A stretch of 64,000 bases of DNA from Flectobacillus roseus (GTDB lineage: Bacteria > Bacteroidota > Bacteroidia > Cytophagales > Spirosomataceae), in the NCBI RefSeq assembly GCF_030056665.1, contig NZ_JASHIG010000028.1. One strand, 5' to 3'. The position numbers were made by a program, and so were the translations under genes. This document shows, in pieces, positions 27,331-37,422 of this stretch (the first letter of the stretch is position 1; every line of letters starts with the position of its first letter). A model generated the notes under the pieces. The model saw only the letters and a list, made by a program, of their open reading frames with translations. It did no database searches and was not told where the DNA came from.

Positions 27331-27681
27331 ATGAGTCAAGATACAAGAAAAATTAGACCGCAAGAGCGAGCATTGGTAGAGCATCTTTTAGGATTGATTG
27401 GCTTTACTACTGCACAATATCCCATTCGTGAAGATGTTGTAGAATATGAAGGGGGTAAAATGGGAAGTATAAGCATGGGTGACGACCCTAATCTTTATGA
27501 TGGTGATTTGGTGCAGGTGGAGTATGTCGATTCGGATGGAACGCCTGTGGTGATTACGCTCACAAAAGATTCAAATGGCGAGTTGTTGGATTTAGATTTT
27601 TGGAAAGTAGACTTTTCTAAATTGATTACCTATCCTCAACCTCATCAGGTGAGTGTTAGACCATTGGATGCAGGAGTTTAA
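27331..27681 (+). CDS. uncharacterised small soluble protein
   Basis: The 116-residue protein has no signal peptide or membrane segment. It begins with a helix (RKIRPQERALVEHLLGLIG). An acidic beta region (GDLVQVEYVDSDGTPVVITLTKDSNGELLDLDFWKVDFS) follows. The layout reminds me of a small DUF in Bacteroidota (DUF6984-like), but this is from memory and weak. It is a single-gene unit with its own promoter-like box, facing the large oxidoreductase gene across a palindromic repeat. Confidence 0.65.
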   Translation: MSQDTRKIRPQERALVEHLLGLIGFTTAQYPIREDVVEYEGGKMGSISMGDDPNLYDGDLVQVEYVDSDGTPVVITLTKDSNGELLDLDFWKVDFSKLITYPQPHQVSVRPLDAGV

Positions 27682-27684
27682 AAT

Positions 27685-27915
27685 TTAAAAATACATGAGT
27701 CATCCCAAATTGAGCGATTGAGTGATTTAGTGAATGAGCGATTATTTTTAGTATAAATATTACTGGTAGAGACAGAATGATTGCGTCTAAAGCCGAGTCA
27801 TATCTAGCATGGTAGTATCAAAAAAGCGGTCGAAAAACAATTTCCGACCGCTTTTTTGATGAAACTTGAAGAATCATCTCAATCTTAAAATTCGGGACGA
27901 TTCATGTAAATAAAT
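27685..27915. repeat. intergenic palindromic repeat element, copy at 27.8 kb
   Basis: The core 27817-27860 is ATCAAAAAAGCGGTCG / CGACCGCTTTTTTGAT. The left flank carries ATGAGTCATCCCAAATTGAG and reiterated GAGTGATTTAGTGAATGAG. The right flank carries ATTCGGGACGATTCATG, an inverted relative of the left ATGAGTCATCCC end. The whole is therefore an inverted-repeat-bounded element of about 220 bp, in opposite orientation to the 24-kb copy. It lies between convergent genes. Confidence 0.75.
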
Positions 27916-27924
27916 ATACTCGTC

Positions 27925-30870
27925 TTATTTCAATGCTGCATGAAGAATCTCAACTGCATGCAAAGCTGTACGACCTGTACCATCATGGATTTGGTGACGG
28001 CAACTTGTACCCGAAGCTGCAATGATTACCTCATCTGGTTGCTGGCGAATTGTTGGGAACAACACTAATTCACCTACTTGATTAGAAAGCTCGAAGTGTT
28101 CTTTTTCGTAGCCAAACGAACCAGCCATGCCACAACAACCACTTGGAATCAATTGAACTTCATAGTTGCTCGGTAATGAAAGCGCTTTTTTAGCAGGAAC
28201 TAAGCTAGAAAGTGATTTTTGTTGACAGTGACCGTGTAATTTTATCAAACGTTTTTCACTTGTAAACAAGGACTTATCAATACGTTTAGCATCAATTTCT
28301 TTCGCCAAAAACTCTTCTACCATAAAGGTGTTTTTCGCTAATTTTCTAGCATCTTCTAGGAGATTATCATCAACCAAATCAGGATATTCGTCGCGGAAGG
28401 TTAGAATTGCTGATGGTTCAATACCTACTAAAGGCGTATTTTCTGAAATAACATCTTTTAGTAAGGTTACGTTTTTCGTTGCCAATGCTTTTGCATCGTC
28501 CAACAAACCTTTTGATAGCTGCGGACGTCCAGATTCTACATGGTTTGGAATAACGACTTCATATCCCAGTTTTTCTAATAACTCAACTGCTTTTTTACCG
28601 ATTTCTACGTCGTTGTAATTCGTAAATTCATCAGCAAATAGATATACTTTTTTGCTTAATCCCGTCGATTTTGAACGCTTTTTATTCCAATTCAAGAAAG
28701 TTTCTTTTGCCAAAAGAGGCATTGTACGCTCTGGGTGAAATCCGACGATATTATTAGCAATTTTACGAAGTGCAGGCGTGTCAAATACCAAATTATAAGC
28801 CCAAGGCACATAAGAAGCAACTTTTGAAAGCTTAGAGAAATTGGCAATCATTTTACTACGAAGAGGTACTCCATTATCCTTGTAATATTGGTGCAAGAAT
28901 TCCATCTTCAATTTTGCCATATCTACGTTCGATGGACAATCAGATTTACAGCCTTTACATGCCAAGCATAAATCCATCACTTCCTTGATTTCCTCATGAT
29001 CAAAACGATTGGCTTTGTCCGAACGAGTCAAAAACTCTCTTAATATGTTGGCACGAGCACGAGTTGTTTCTTTCTCATTGCGAGTAGCCATATAAGAAGG
29101 GCACATAGTTCCGCCAGACATATGCGTCTTACGACAGTCGCCCGAACCGTTACATTGTTCGGCATGTTGCAAGATATCTTGGTCGTAAAAACGGAAAGTT
29201 GTTTTGAATTCTGGGGTAGTTTGTCCCGGCGTATAGCGTAGGAACGTATCCATTGGAGGAGTATCTACAATTTTATTTGGATTGAAGATATTCTTAGGAT
29301 CCCATACCTTTTTGATTTCTTTCATCAATTGATAGTTGTGGTCACCAACCATCTGTTTGATAAATTCACCTCTCAAACGACCATCGCCATGTTCTCCAGA
29401 AAGAGACCCTTTGAATTTTTTCACCAAAGTAGCAATCTCTTCAGCAATCAATCTAAATTGTTTATTGCCTTCCTCTGTCTTTAAATTGATGATAGGGCGG
29501 AGGTGAAGTTCGCCAGAGCCCGCGTGTGCATAATGCACGCAATACATATTATTGGCTGCAAGAATTTCATTAAATTCTTTGATAAACTCAGGGAGGTCAT
29601 TGACATCTACAGCGGTGTCTTCGATCACAGCTACTGCTTTTTCGTCACCCGGAAGGTTTGATAGTAGTCCTAAACCAGCCTTACGTAAATCCCAAACACG
29701 CTTGGTATCAGCACCATAAACTCTTGGAAAATGATAGCCAAAGCCAGCAGCACGCATTTCAGCCTCGATAGCAGCAGCTTGCTTTTCAATTTCTGAAACA
29801 TCATTATCACGAAGCTCAACCACCAAAAGTGCACCTGGGTCACCTTCCACAAAGAAACGATTTTGGCGGTGCTCAGGGTTTGCTTTAGTACATTCTAGGA
29901 TATAATGATCCATCAGTTCCGAAGCAGATGGCTTGTATTTCATCGCAATAAGATTGGCTCTAAGAGCTTCGTCTATAGTATTGAAATGAACACATAATAA
30001 ACCAATTTCTTTTGGAGGTAAATCGTTTACATGGATTTTGATTTCGGTGATGAAACAAAGTGTACCCTCTGATCCAGCAATCAGTTCACACATATTAAAC
30101 GGTTTTCCATTCGGTGTAAATGGCTCACAGTTCAAAAGCATATCTAGTGCATATCCTGTATTTCTACGTTCGATGGTAGGCTTAGGAAATTCTGCACGGA
30201 TTTCATCTTGATTTTTTGAATCGCTGAGTATATCGTTAGTTTTGAGATAAATCTTGTCTAACAGGGTTGCAGAGCCATTTTTTTGCTGTGCTGTAGCTAC
30301 CAAAGAGCTAAAGTTAGCTTTGTCAGTTGACTTAAAAACTGTTTCTGAACCATCTGCTAAAATAGCGTGCACTTCCAATAGGTGGTCTCTGGTAGACCCA
30401 TAAACTACTGAATTGGAGCCACATGAGTTGTTTCCGACCATCCCGCCAATCATAGCGCGGTTTGCAGTAGAGGTTTCAGGTCCGAAGAATAAGCCATGTT
30501 TTTTGAGCTCCATGTTGAGCACATCGCGTACCACCCCAGGTTGTACTCTCACCCAGTGTTCTTCTTTATTAATTTCGAGGATTTTCGTAAAGTTTTTAGA
30601 AACATCTACCACAATACCATCACCAACAACCTGTCCAGCAAGCGATGTACCAGCGGTACGAGGAATAATGGAGGAACCATTATTGGCAGCAAAAGCAATA
30701 AGTTTTTTGATGTCTTCTACCGATTTTGGGATAGCAACAGCGGTAGGCATTTCACGATAGGCCGAAGCGTCGGTCGCATACAAGGTACGCATTACGGTAT
30801 CGTAATGGAAATCACCTTCAAGCGTACCAGCAAGTTGTGCTAAGAGCTGATTACTTACTTTTTGACTCAT
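27925..30870 (-). CDS. FAD-linked oxidase fused to 4Fe-4S and CCG domains (D-lactate/2-hydroxyacid dehydrogenase type)
   Basis: The 981-residue fusion has an N-terminal PCMH FAD-binding domain (PRTAGTSLAGQ, IGGMVGNNSCGSNSVVYGS) and an FAD-oxidase C domain (YAHAGSGELHLRP, GEHGDGRLRGEF). A ferredoxin-like part follows with CNGSGDC...CPSY (about 570-590) and CLACKGCKSDCP (about 635). A cysteine-rich CCG domain with PSGCCGMAGSFGYE (about 911) ends it. The layout is that of YdiJ/GlcD-GlcF fusions, which oxidise D-lactate, D-2-hydroxyglutarate or similar acids and pass electrons to quinone. The substrate cannot be decided. It is monocistronic and divergent from susC. Confidence 0.9.
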   Translation of the reverse strand: MSQKVSNQLLAQLAGTLEGDFHYDTVMRTLYATDASAYREMPTAVAIPKSVEDIKKLIAFAANNGSSIIPRTAGTSLAGQVVGDGIVVDVSKNFTKILEINKEEHWVRVQPGVVRDVLNMELKKHGLFFGPETSTANRAMIGGMVGNNSCGSNSVVYGSTRDHLLEVHAILADGSETVFKSTDKANFSSLVATAQQKNGSATLLDKIYLKTNDILSDSKNQDEIRAEFPKPTIERRNTGYALDMLLNCEPFTPNGKPFNMCELIAGSEGTLCFITEIKIHVNDLPPKEIGLLCVHFNTIDEALRANLIAMKYKPSASELMDHYILECTKANPEHRQNRFFVEGDPGALLVVELRDNDVSEIEKQAAAIEAEMRAAGFGYHFPRVYGADTKRVWDLRKAGLGLLSNLPGDEKAVAVIEDTAVDVNDLPEFIKEFNEILAANNMYCVHYAHAGSGELHLRPIINLKTEEGNKQFRLIAEEIATLVKKFKGSLSGEHGDGRLRGEFIKQMVGDHNYQLMKEIKKVWDPKNIFNPNKIVDTPPMDTFLRYTPGQTTPEFKTTFRFYDQDILQHAEQCNGSGDCRKTHMSGGTMCPSYMATRNEKETTRARANILREFLTRSDKANRFDHEEIKEVMDLCLACKGCKSDCPSNVDMAKLKMEFLHQYYKDNGVPLRSKMIANFSKLSKVASYVPWAYNLVFDTPALRKIANNIVGFHPERTMPLLAKETFLNWNKKRSKSTGLSKKVYLFADEFTNYNDVEIGKKAVELLEKLGYEVVIPNHVESGRPQLSKGLLDDAKALATKNVTLLKDVISENTPLVGIEPSAILTFRDEYPDLVDDNLLEDARKLAKNTFMVEEFLAKEIDAKRIDKSLFTSEKRLIKLHGHCQQKSLSSLVPAKKALSLPSNYEVQLIPSGCCGMAGSFGYEKEHFELSNQVGELVLFPTIRQQPDEVIIAASGTSCRHQIHDGTGRTALHAVEILHAALK

Positions 30871-31952
30871 TTTTGATAAGGGATTAATCTATCAATAGTA
30901 TGATTGCTATTCAGATTAATGCAAAATTAGTACGAATTATGAAAGAGTTTTTTGGTTTATCAATACAGAATTGAATGCTCAAAGATACGAAATTAAAGGC
31001 ATAACAGCCTAAGTAAAATTGCGGTAATAAAAGATTAGAAAGAATGAAGTAGAATAACCAATAGTATCACATTTCAATACAACAGAAGAGTGATGGGAAA
31101 GTGTAGATAACTCGGCTATATGGAGCGATAAATAGAAAGGAAATTGGTTATCTAGTTAAAAGCAAATTCGTGCAAAAATATACTTATCTGTCTCATGAAA
31201 ATGTATAGCAAAAGCCAAAAGAAGAGAAGTTGTCAATTCATAATGTGCAGATTATTTAGGATATATAGAGCAATGATTATGCTGAAATATTTTGCAAACG
31301 ATTGCAAATATTATGCAAATTTATTCAAACTATTGCATTGGGATACCCATGAGACAAACGGTGAAATTAAGGGATTTTGGAATAGGTATTTAATAATGTT
31401 TGTATGAAGTAAAATACCAAAACGATTTTAAATAAAGTCAAATAAATAATTGTACTTTTTTGTGATGATAGGCTTAAATGTAGAAATTTTCCTGTTTTAA
31501 TGTATTAATAAAAGAATGTTAGACTGTTCTAAAGAGTACAAAATTCATTATTTTATTTATTGGAAAAGTACAATGTTTTTTTATTGTGTTATTGAAGACG
31601 TTTTTAACATTTATTAACAAAAAACGTGAATACGCAAAGTTTTACAAAGTTTTGCAAATCTGTCCTACACTGTGCTAAGTTTGCAAGGTATCGTTTTAGT
31701 GCAATTTTGGTAAAAATAAGTATTTTTTTGAAATAAAATTTTTTCCAAAAAAAATTGAATTATAGAAACTTTATCGCCTACTTTGTTGTGTGAAATCACA
31801 GCAAATTCATACTTTTTAGTAAGAAAATTCCATAACTAGACTAACTACTAATTCCCAAAACAATCTTTCTAGTATGATGGTTTTTACTCAAAAATGCTGT
31901 GAAGAGCGTTCTCAAATTTCATTAACCATTTTTCCCAATCTTAATATTACCT
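30871..31952. other. 1.08-kb AT-rich regulatory gap between the oxidoreductase and SusC genes
   Basis: No convincing gene is seen; a 70-codon frame at 31195-31407 lacks any family feature. Around 31290-31340 the motif TTGCAAA/TGCAAAT recurs (TTTTGCAAAC, ATTGCAAATA, ATGCAAATT, ATTGCATT), possibly operator sites. A promoter-like pair precedes susC at 31651-31683, leaving a 5' untranslated leader of about 260 nt. Confidence 0.5.
31651..31683 (+). promoter_or_regulatory. candidate susC promoter
   Basis: TTTG (31651-31654), 21 nt and TAAGTTTG (31676-31683) match the Bacteroidota consensus exactly. A weaker candidate (CCTACTTTG near 31778-31786) lies closer to the gene. Confidence 0.55.
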
Positions 31953-34900
31953 ATGAAAAATCATTTTTACCGATGGTTTGGTCGCCCAATGCGACAAGGT
32001 GCAGTATCAACGGGACTTCTTAAGTTCGCGGCGATAGCTGTAGCTATGCTTTTGTCTATTGGGGCTTATGCTCAAGACAAAACTGTTACCGGAAAAGTTA
32101 CTGACAGTGGCGATGGCTCTGGACTACCAGGTGTATCTGTAAGTGTAAAAGGAACAAACAAAGGTACACAAACAGATGCTACGGGTTCATTCAAATTGAG
32201 CAATGTATCAGACAATGCTGTTTTGGTTTTCTCATTTGTAGGTTATGCAAAACAAGAAGTTTCAGTAGGTGGTCGTTCGCAAGTGAACGTATCATTGGCA
32301 TCTGAAACGAAAGCATTGGAAGAAGTTGTAGTAGTAGGTTATGGTACTACAACGAAGAAAGATGCAACAGGTGGTGTTGTAGCGTTGACTGCTAAGGATT
32401 TTAACAAAGGTGTGATTGCTTCTCCAGAACAATTATTACAAGGTCGTGCGGCGGGTGTTCAAATGACTCCTAACTCTGGTGAGCCAGGTGCAGGTATCAA
32501 CATCCGTATTCGTGGTACCACTTCAATTCGTTCAGGTAATGGTCCGTTGTATGTTGTAGATGGTATTCCTTTGGATGGTGGTAACACTTCTGACGGTACA
32601 GATGGTAGCGCTGGGGTTGGTACAACAGCTGCAAGAAACCCATTGAACTTCTTGAACCCAAGTGATATCGAAAATATCTCTGTATTGAAAGATGCTTCTG
32701 CTGCTGCAATTTACGGTTCTCGTGGTGCAAATGGTGTTGTATTAATCACTACTAAAAAAGGTAAATCAGGTCAAAGTAACTTGAACTTCTCAGCAAACAC
32801 TGCGATTTCAAACAACTACAAAAATTATGATGTATTGTCTACTGCAGATTTCTTGAAACAAGCTACTGCTGCTGGTTTGGATGCAAGTAACAAATTGATT
32901 AACGCTGGTTCTAGTACAAACTGGCAAGACCAAGTATACCGTACTGCGGTTGCTCAAAACTATAACTTGAGCTACGGTGGTGGTAACGATAACACTAACT
33001 ACTTCTTCTCTTTGGGTTATAACGACCAACAAGGTACTATCAAAAACTCAGGAATGAAGAAAGTTACAGCTCGTGTAAATGCTACTCACAAATTGTTTGA
33101 TAACAAAGTAGTATTAGCAGTAGCAATGACTACTTCTAAAGTAACTGACCAATTGTCTGCAACAGGTGGTGACATCGGTTTTGAAGGTAACGTTATCTCA
33201 ACAGCCATCAAAACTAACCCTACTTACCCAGTTTATGCTGCTGACGGTTCTTATTTTACAAGTGGTACTCCATCTTTCCGTAACCCAGTATCTTTATTGA
33301 ACCAATACAAAGGTGGTGCTGTAACGAACAGAACATTGATGAACATCAGTGGTACTTGGAATATCCTTCCAAACTTGTCTTACAAAGCTAACTTCGGTTA
33401 TGACAATTCTGATGGTGTAACAAGAACAAGTGTAGATCCTAACACTCCTGGTTTTGCAACAAACATTCCTGGTAACCAAGGTTATGCTCGTATTGCAAAC
33501 CGTTATTTGACTACAACAACTTTGGAACACACGTTGAACTATAAGTTGGATTTGGGTAAAAACAAAATTGACGCTTTGGCTGGTTTCTCTTACCAAAAAT
33601 TCGAAAACCAAGGAAATTATATCCAAGCTAACTACTTTGTATCGCCTGCAGGATTTGATTTGGCAAACAATATCAACTTTGTGGACAATTCAGGAACAAA
33701 CAAAGCTTACTCTGGTGGTTCTAGCAAAGGTGTTAGTGAATTGCAATCATATTTTGGTCGTGTAAACTATAACTATTCAGACAAGTACTTATTAACAGCT
33801 ACTTTGCGTGTGGATGGTTCATCAAAATTTGGTGCTAACAACAAATATGGTTACTTCCCATCATTTGCGGGTGCATGGAGATTATCTAACGAGACTTTCG
33901 TTCCAAAAGAAGTATTTACTGATTTGAAATTGAGAGCTGGTTGGGGTGTTACAGGTAACCAAGAGTTCCCTACAAATACTTCTTTGGCTACTTATGCTCC
34001 TAACTCTGCATCAGGTGGTTTGCAAAAAGAAAACGTACCTAACCCTGACATTAAATGGGAAACTACAACTGCTTCTAACATCGGTTTAGACTTCTCATTG
34101 TTGAAAGGAAGATTGTCAGGTACTGTTGACTACTTCAACAAATCTACTAACAACTTGTTGTTCCCATTTGCTGCACCACAACCAGACGTAGCTACTACAA
34201 GATGGAGCAACATTCCTGCTGACATTAGAAACAAAGGGGTTGAAGTTTCTTTAACTTACCAAGTATTAGCAGGTAAAAAATTGGATTGGGAAGTTTCTGG
34301 TAACGCAACATTCTTGAAAAACGAAGTAGCTCGTTTAGATGTAGCAACTATTCAAACTGGTAACTTGTACGGTCAAGGTTTGTCAGGTGCATTTATCCAA
34401 CCAATCACTCAAGGCTATCCATTATATGGTTTCTTCTTGTCTGATTTCTTAGGATATGACTCAAATGGTAATACTAAATTGTCTGCTGATAAATCATACA
34501 AAGGTAGTCCATTCCCTACAATGACTTGGGGTTTGAACAACAGTTTCTCATTGGGTAACTGGAACGCTAGTTTGTTTATCAATGGCCAACAAGGTGGATA
34601 CGTTTACAACAACACTGCTAACGCTGTATTGAACAGAGCATCGGTGAAACAAGGTAACAACGTTACTTATTACACAATCTCTAGTACTACAGGTCAAGCT
34701 TTCGGTGACGCTCCAGTACCGTCATCATTCTACCTTGAGAAATCTGATTTCATTCGTGTATCTAACTTCTCATTGGGTTATACATTCAAGTTACCTGCTA
34801 ACAGTTTTGCTAAGTCTCTTAACATCTCTTTGACAGGTCAGAACTTATTGTTGATCTCTAATTACTCAGGTCTAGATCCAGAAGTGACTAACACTGCTGC

Positions 34901-34991
34901 TACTAGAAATGGTGTTCCTTCATTAGGTATTGATTACATCTCATATCCTAAAGCTAGAACATTCTCATTGGGTATCAACGCTAACTTCTAA
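31953..34991 (+). CDS. susC: SusC/RagA-family TonB-linked outer-membrane transporter
   Basis: The 1,012-residue protein has a signal peptide ending at GAYAQ, then a carboxypeptidase-like regulatory domain (VTGKVTDSGDGSGLPGVSVSVKG). The TonB box/plug with EEVVVVGYGT and the SusC signatures RIRGTTSIRSGNGPLYVVDG and LKDASAAAIYGSRGANGVV follow, then the 22-strand barrel to the end. With its SusD partner it imports oligosaccharides or peptides through the outer membrane. Codon use is strongly biased (AAC, GGT, GCT, TTG), unlike the later VCBS genes, suggesting very high expression. The substrate is unknown. The symbol is a family name. Confidence 0.95.
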   Translation: MKNHFYRWFGRPMRQGAVSTGLLKFAAIAVAMLLSIGAYAQDKTVTGKVTDSGDGSGLPGVSVSVKGTNKGTQTDATGSFKLSNVSDNAVLVFSFVGYAKQEVSVGGRSQVNVSLASETKALEEVVVVGYGTTTKKDATGGVVALTAKDFNKGVIASPEQLLQGRAAGVQMTPNSGEPGAGINIRIRGTTSIRSGNGPLYVVDGIPLDGGNTSDGTDGSAGVGTTAARNPLNFLNPSDIENISVLKDASAAAIYGSRGANGVVLITTKKGKSGQSNLNFSANTAISNNYKNYDVLSTADFLKQATAAGLDASNKLINAGSSTNWQDQVYRTAVAQNYNLSYGGGNDNTNYFFSLGYNDQQGTIKNSGMKKVTARVNATHKLFDNKVVLAVAMTTSKVTDQLSATGGDIGFEGNVISTAIKTNPTYPVYAADGSYFTSGTPSFRNPVSLLNQYKGGAVTNRTLMNISGTWNILPNLSYKANFGYDNSDGVTRTSVDPNTPGFATNIPGNQGYARIANRYLTTTTLEHTLNYKLDLGKNKIDALAGFSYQKFENQGNYIQANYFVSPAGFDLANNINFVDNSGTNKAYSGGSSKGVSELQSYFGRVNYNYSDKYLLTATLRVDGSSKFGANNKYGYFPSFAGAWRLSNETFVPKEVFTDLKLRAGWGVTGNQEFPTNTSLATYAPNSASGGLQKENVPNPDIKWETTTASNIGLDFSLLKGRLSGTVDYFNKSTNNLLFPFAAPQPDVATTRWSNIPADIRNKGVEVSLTYQVLAGKKLDWEVSGNATFLKNEVARLDVATIQTGNLYGQGLSGAFIQPITQGYPLYGFFLSDFLGYDSNGNTKLSADKSYKGSPFPTMTWGLNNSFSLGNWNASLFINGQQGGYVYNNTANAVLNRASVKQGNNVTYYTISSTTGQAFGDAPVPSSFYLEKSDFIRVSNFSLGYTFKLPANSFAKSLNISLTGQNLLLISNYSGLDPEVTNTAATRNGVPSLGIDYISYPKARTFSLGINANF

Positions 34992-35061
34992 CAACTTGTA
35001 TAGTTCAGTTTTGACATAGCTTAAGACTTTACTTTAATCCACATTATCCGAAATAAAAGAA

Positions 35062-36597
35062 ATGAAAAATTTTAAAAATATATTGTATCCTTCGTTGTTA
35101 ACATTAGCAATGGGAGGCGCGATCGGATGTACGAATTTGGATGATGCTGTGCTAGATCGTTTGACGAACGCCTCATCTATTTCGCCTGATTTAACATTGA
35201 AGTCTGCATATCAAAGTTTGGGTACTTTTACTGATCAAGCTGCTATCTATGCTTTGACAGAACACCCTTCTGATGAGATGCAAGGCCCAACTCGTGGTGC
35301 TGACTGGGATGATAATGGTCGTTGGAGAAACCTTCACACGCACACATGGACAAACCAAAGTGACGATGTATTAGCAGCTTGGAATAACCTAAACCGTGGT
35401 CATGCACTCGCTAATGAGGTTATTAACAACGCAAAATCAACAGCAAAGCAAAAAGCTGAAGCTACTTACCTTCGCGCATTCTACATGTTTTATACAACTG
35501 ACTTATTTGGTCAGGTAGCATTTAGAGATCCAGCGAATCCGGGTGCATTGCCAAAAGCTTTGAGTCGTAAAGATGCTGCTGCTCAAATCATCTCCGATTT
35601 GAATGCTATTATTCCTTCTTTGGATAATGCTACTGGTGCTAATGCTGGTACTGCTACGAAAGAGGCTGCTCGTTTCTTGTTGGCAAAAGTTTATTTGAAC
35701 AAAGCTGTTTACGATCAAGATCCAGCTAGTCCAGCAGGTCCGTTTACTTTTGCAAAAGCTGATATGGATCAAGTAGTATCTTTAGCAGATGCTATTACTG
35801 GTTCAGGTAAATTCAGTTTGACTGCAAGTTATTTCGATAACTTCCACTTCGAAAACTCATCTCGTTCAAAAGAATTGATTTTTGTAATTCAGAACGAAAA
35901 AGGTGCTAGTAACAACAATGGTTCTTCTGTAAGAAACCGTTACTATATGACAACGCACTACAACCAAGTTCCAAGTGGTTGGAATGGTTTTACTACTTTG
36001 TCTGATTTCTACAATAGCTTTGAGAAAACGGATAGCCGTTTGGGAGCAGCTGTTACAGGATTGACAGACAAGTCAGGTTTGCGTGCAGGTTTCTTGGCGG
36101 GTCAACAATTTGATCAAAACGGTGCTGCATTAAATGACCGTTCTGGTAAACCACTTAGCTTTACTGCAAAGTATGACTTCAAAGTGGCAAGTGAAGCAGA
36201 TGGTATCCGTGTTATCAAATACATTCCAGATTTGTCAGACATCGATTCTCCTGCAAATGACTATGTATTCTTCCGTTATGCTGACGTATTGTTGATGAAA
36301 GCTGAGGCTTTATTCAGAGGTGGTAACACAGCTGGTGCTTTAACAATCATCAATGACTTGAGAAAAACTCGTGGTGTAGCTGCTTTGGCTGCATTAACAG
36401 CAAACGATATCTTGGCTGAACGTGGTCGTGAATTGTACTGGGAAGGTTGGAGAAGAAATGACCAAATTCGTTTTGGTACTTTCGCAAACCCTGTTGATAA
36501 CAGAACAACAGCTTCTCCTGCTTACCGCGTTGTATTCCCAATCCCTCAAAGAGAATTGGAAATCAATCCAAACTTGAAACAAAACGTTGGATACTAA
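35062..36597 (+). CDS. susD: SusD/RagB-family surface nutrient-binding lipoprotein
   Basis: A 511-residue lipoprotein with its lipobox cysteine at residue 23 (GGAIGCTN). Tetratricopeptide-like SusD features follow (AEATYLRAFYMFYTTDLFGQVAFRD, DYVFFRYADVLLMKAEALFRGG) and the C-terminal PIPQRELEINPNLKQNVGY. It caps the SusC barrel and captures ligand at the cell surface. It lies 70 bp after susC, shares the same optimal codon bias and ends in a strong terminator, so susC-susD form one transcript. Confidence 0.95.
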   Translation: MKNFKNILYPSLLTLAMGGAIGCTNLDDAVLDRLTNASSISPDLTLKSAYQSLGTFTDQAAIYALTEHPSDEMQGPTRGADWDDNGRWRNLHTHTWTNQSDDVLAAWNNLNRGHALANEVINNAKSTAKQKAEATYLRAFYMFYTTDLFGQVAFRDPANPGALPKALSRKDAAAQIISDLNAIIPSLDNATGANAGTATKEAARFLLAKVYLNKAVYDQDPASPAGPFTFAKADMDQVVSLADAITGSGKFSLTASYFDNFHFENSSRSKELIFVIQNEKGASNNNGSSVRNRYYMTTHYNQVPSGWNGFTTLSDFYNSFEKTDSRLGAAVTGLTDKSGLRAGFLAGQQFDQNGAALNDRSGKPLSFTAKYDFKVASEADGIRVIKYIPDLSDIDSPANDYVFFRYADVLLMKAEALFRGGNTAGALTIINDLRKTRGVAALAALTANDILAERGRELYWEGWRRNDQIRFGTFANPVDNRTTASPAYRVVFPIPQRELEINPNLKQNVGY

Positions 36598-36620
36598 TCA
36601 TCTGATAGTTTTATAATACC

Positions 36621-36654
36621 GGAAAATGCTCGATTTATCGAGCATTTTCCTTTT
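36621..36654 (+). terminator. terminator of the susC-susD transcript
   Basis: A 14-bp perfect inverted repeat (GGAAAATGCTCGAT / ATCGAGCATTTTCC) is followed by TTTT, 23 nt past the susD stop. Confidence 0.85.
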
Positions 36655-36829
36655 AAGGATGTTGTTATATGCCTTTTTCAGCAATCGGATTTCGGCAACA
36701 ATAATCCCAATGAATTCAAACAAGCTTTTTGGCTTAATGCCTACGGCTTATAGCCTAATGCGTAATAATGCAATTTTATTTTACATTATTACTTAATTAC
36801 TACATAAACATTAATAAGCTCTCAAAATA

Positions 36830-37393
36830 ATGGTACGTCAATTCTTTTTTATTATTGGAATTTTATTGTTGGTTTCGGGTTGTACAATTTCAGATAAATT
36901 CAAGGCTGATGAAATTTATAATCAGCTGAAAGACGACCAAGCAAAAATTATTCTACATGTCAAAGGTAGCAACTTCTATAAGGAGGAAAGTATCTTTCAT
37001 GGTCACCTCGAAATCGTAGAAAAATCTTTTACTATTAACTATTTCGATCAGTTCGATAGCAATGTAATGATTCATTTTGGCGCCGATAAATGGTATGAAG
37101 AAAAACCTATTAAAGCTCCTATCCGAATGTTTAATTCATATACATCTACAGTGATGTTTGGCAAAATCAAGGACAAAGCCAAAAGAAGAGGTGAAGGGTA
37201 CTTGATGAGTCAGGGTCTTCTTACCTTCAAATCTCTCAATAAAGATGAAATTGTTATTGAGGTTGTGGGCAAAGCAAAAAAATACCCAAATGTTGGCGAA
37301 ACAGACCCAGCTTTTGAAGTAGAAGGTATTATTGTGTGTAAAAAACCAAAAATTGCTTTTCTGGATGTAAATGAGGCCAATACGCTTTACTAA
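36830..37393 (+). CDS. small putative lipoprotein of unknown function
   Basis: The 187-residue protein has a lipoprotein signal with cysteine at residue 18 (LLLVSGCTIS). The mature part is beta-rich with ILHVKGSNFYKEESIFHGHLEIVE and EGYLMSQGLLTFKSL. I do not recognise a family. It is 29 bp before the TonB-dependent receptor gene in the same direction and is probably its co-transcribed accessory. It lies after the susCD terminator, so it starts a second transcript. Confidence 0.65.
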   Translation: MVRQFFFIIGILLLVSGCTISDKFKADEIYNQLKDDQAKIILHVKGSNFYKEESIFHGHLEIVEKSFTINYFDQFDSNVMIHFGADKWYEEKPIKAPIRMFNSYTSTVMFGKIKDKAKRRGEGYLMSQGLLTFKSLNKDEIVIEVVGKAKKYPNVGETDPAFEVEGIIVCKKPKIAFLDVNEANTLY

Positions 37394-37422
37394 ACAACTG
37401 AATCGTTTGAACCTATGAATAA

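Noticed and set aside
31195..31407. 70-codon frame in the gap before susC
   Set aside because: Composition matches the AT-rich intergenic DNA, no recognisable features, and it contains the TGCAAA word repeats that better explain the region.
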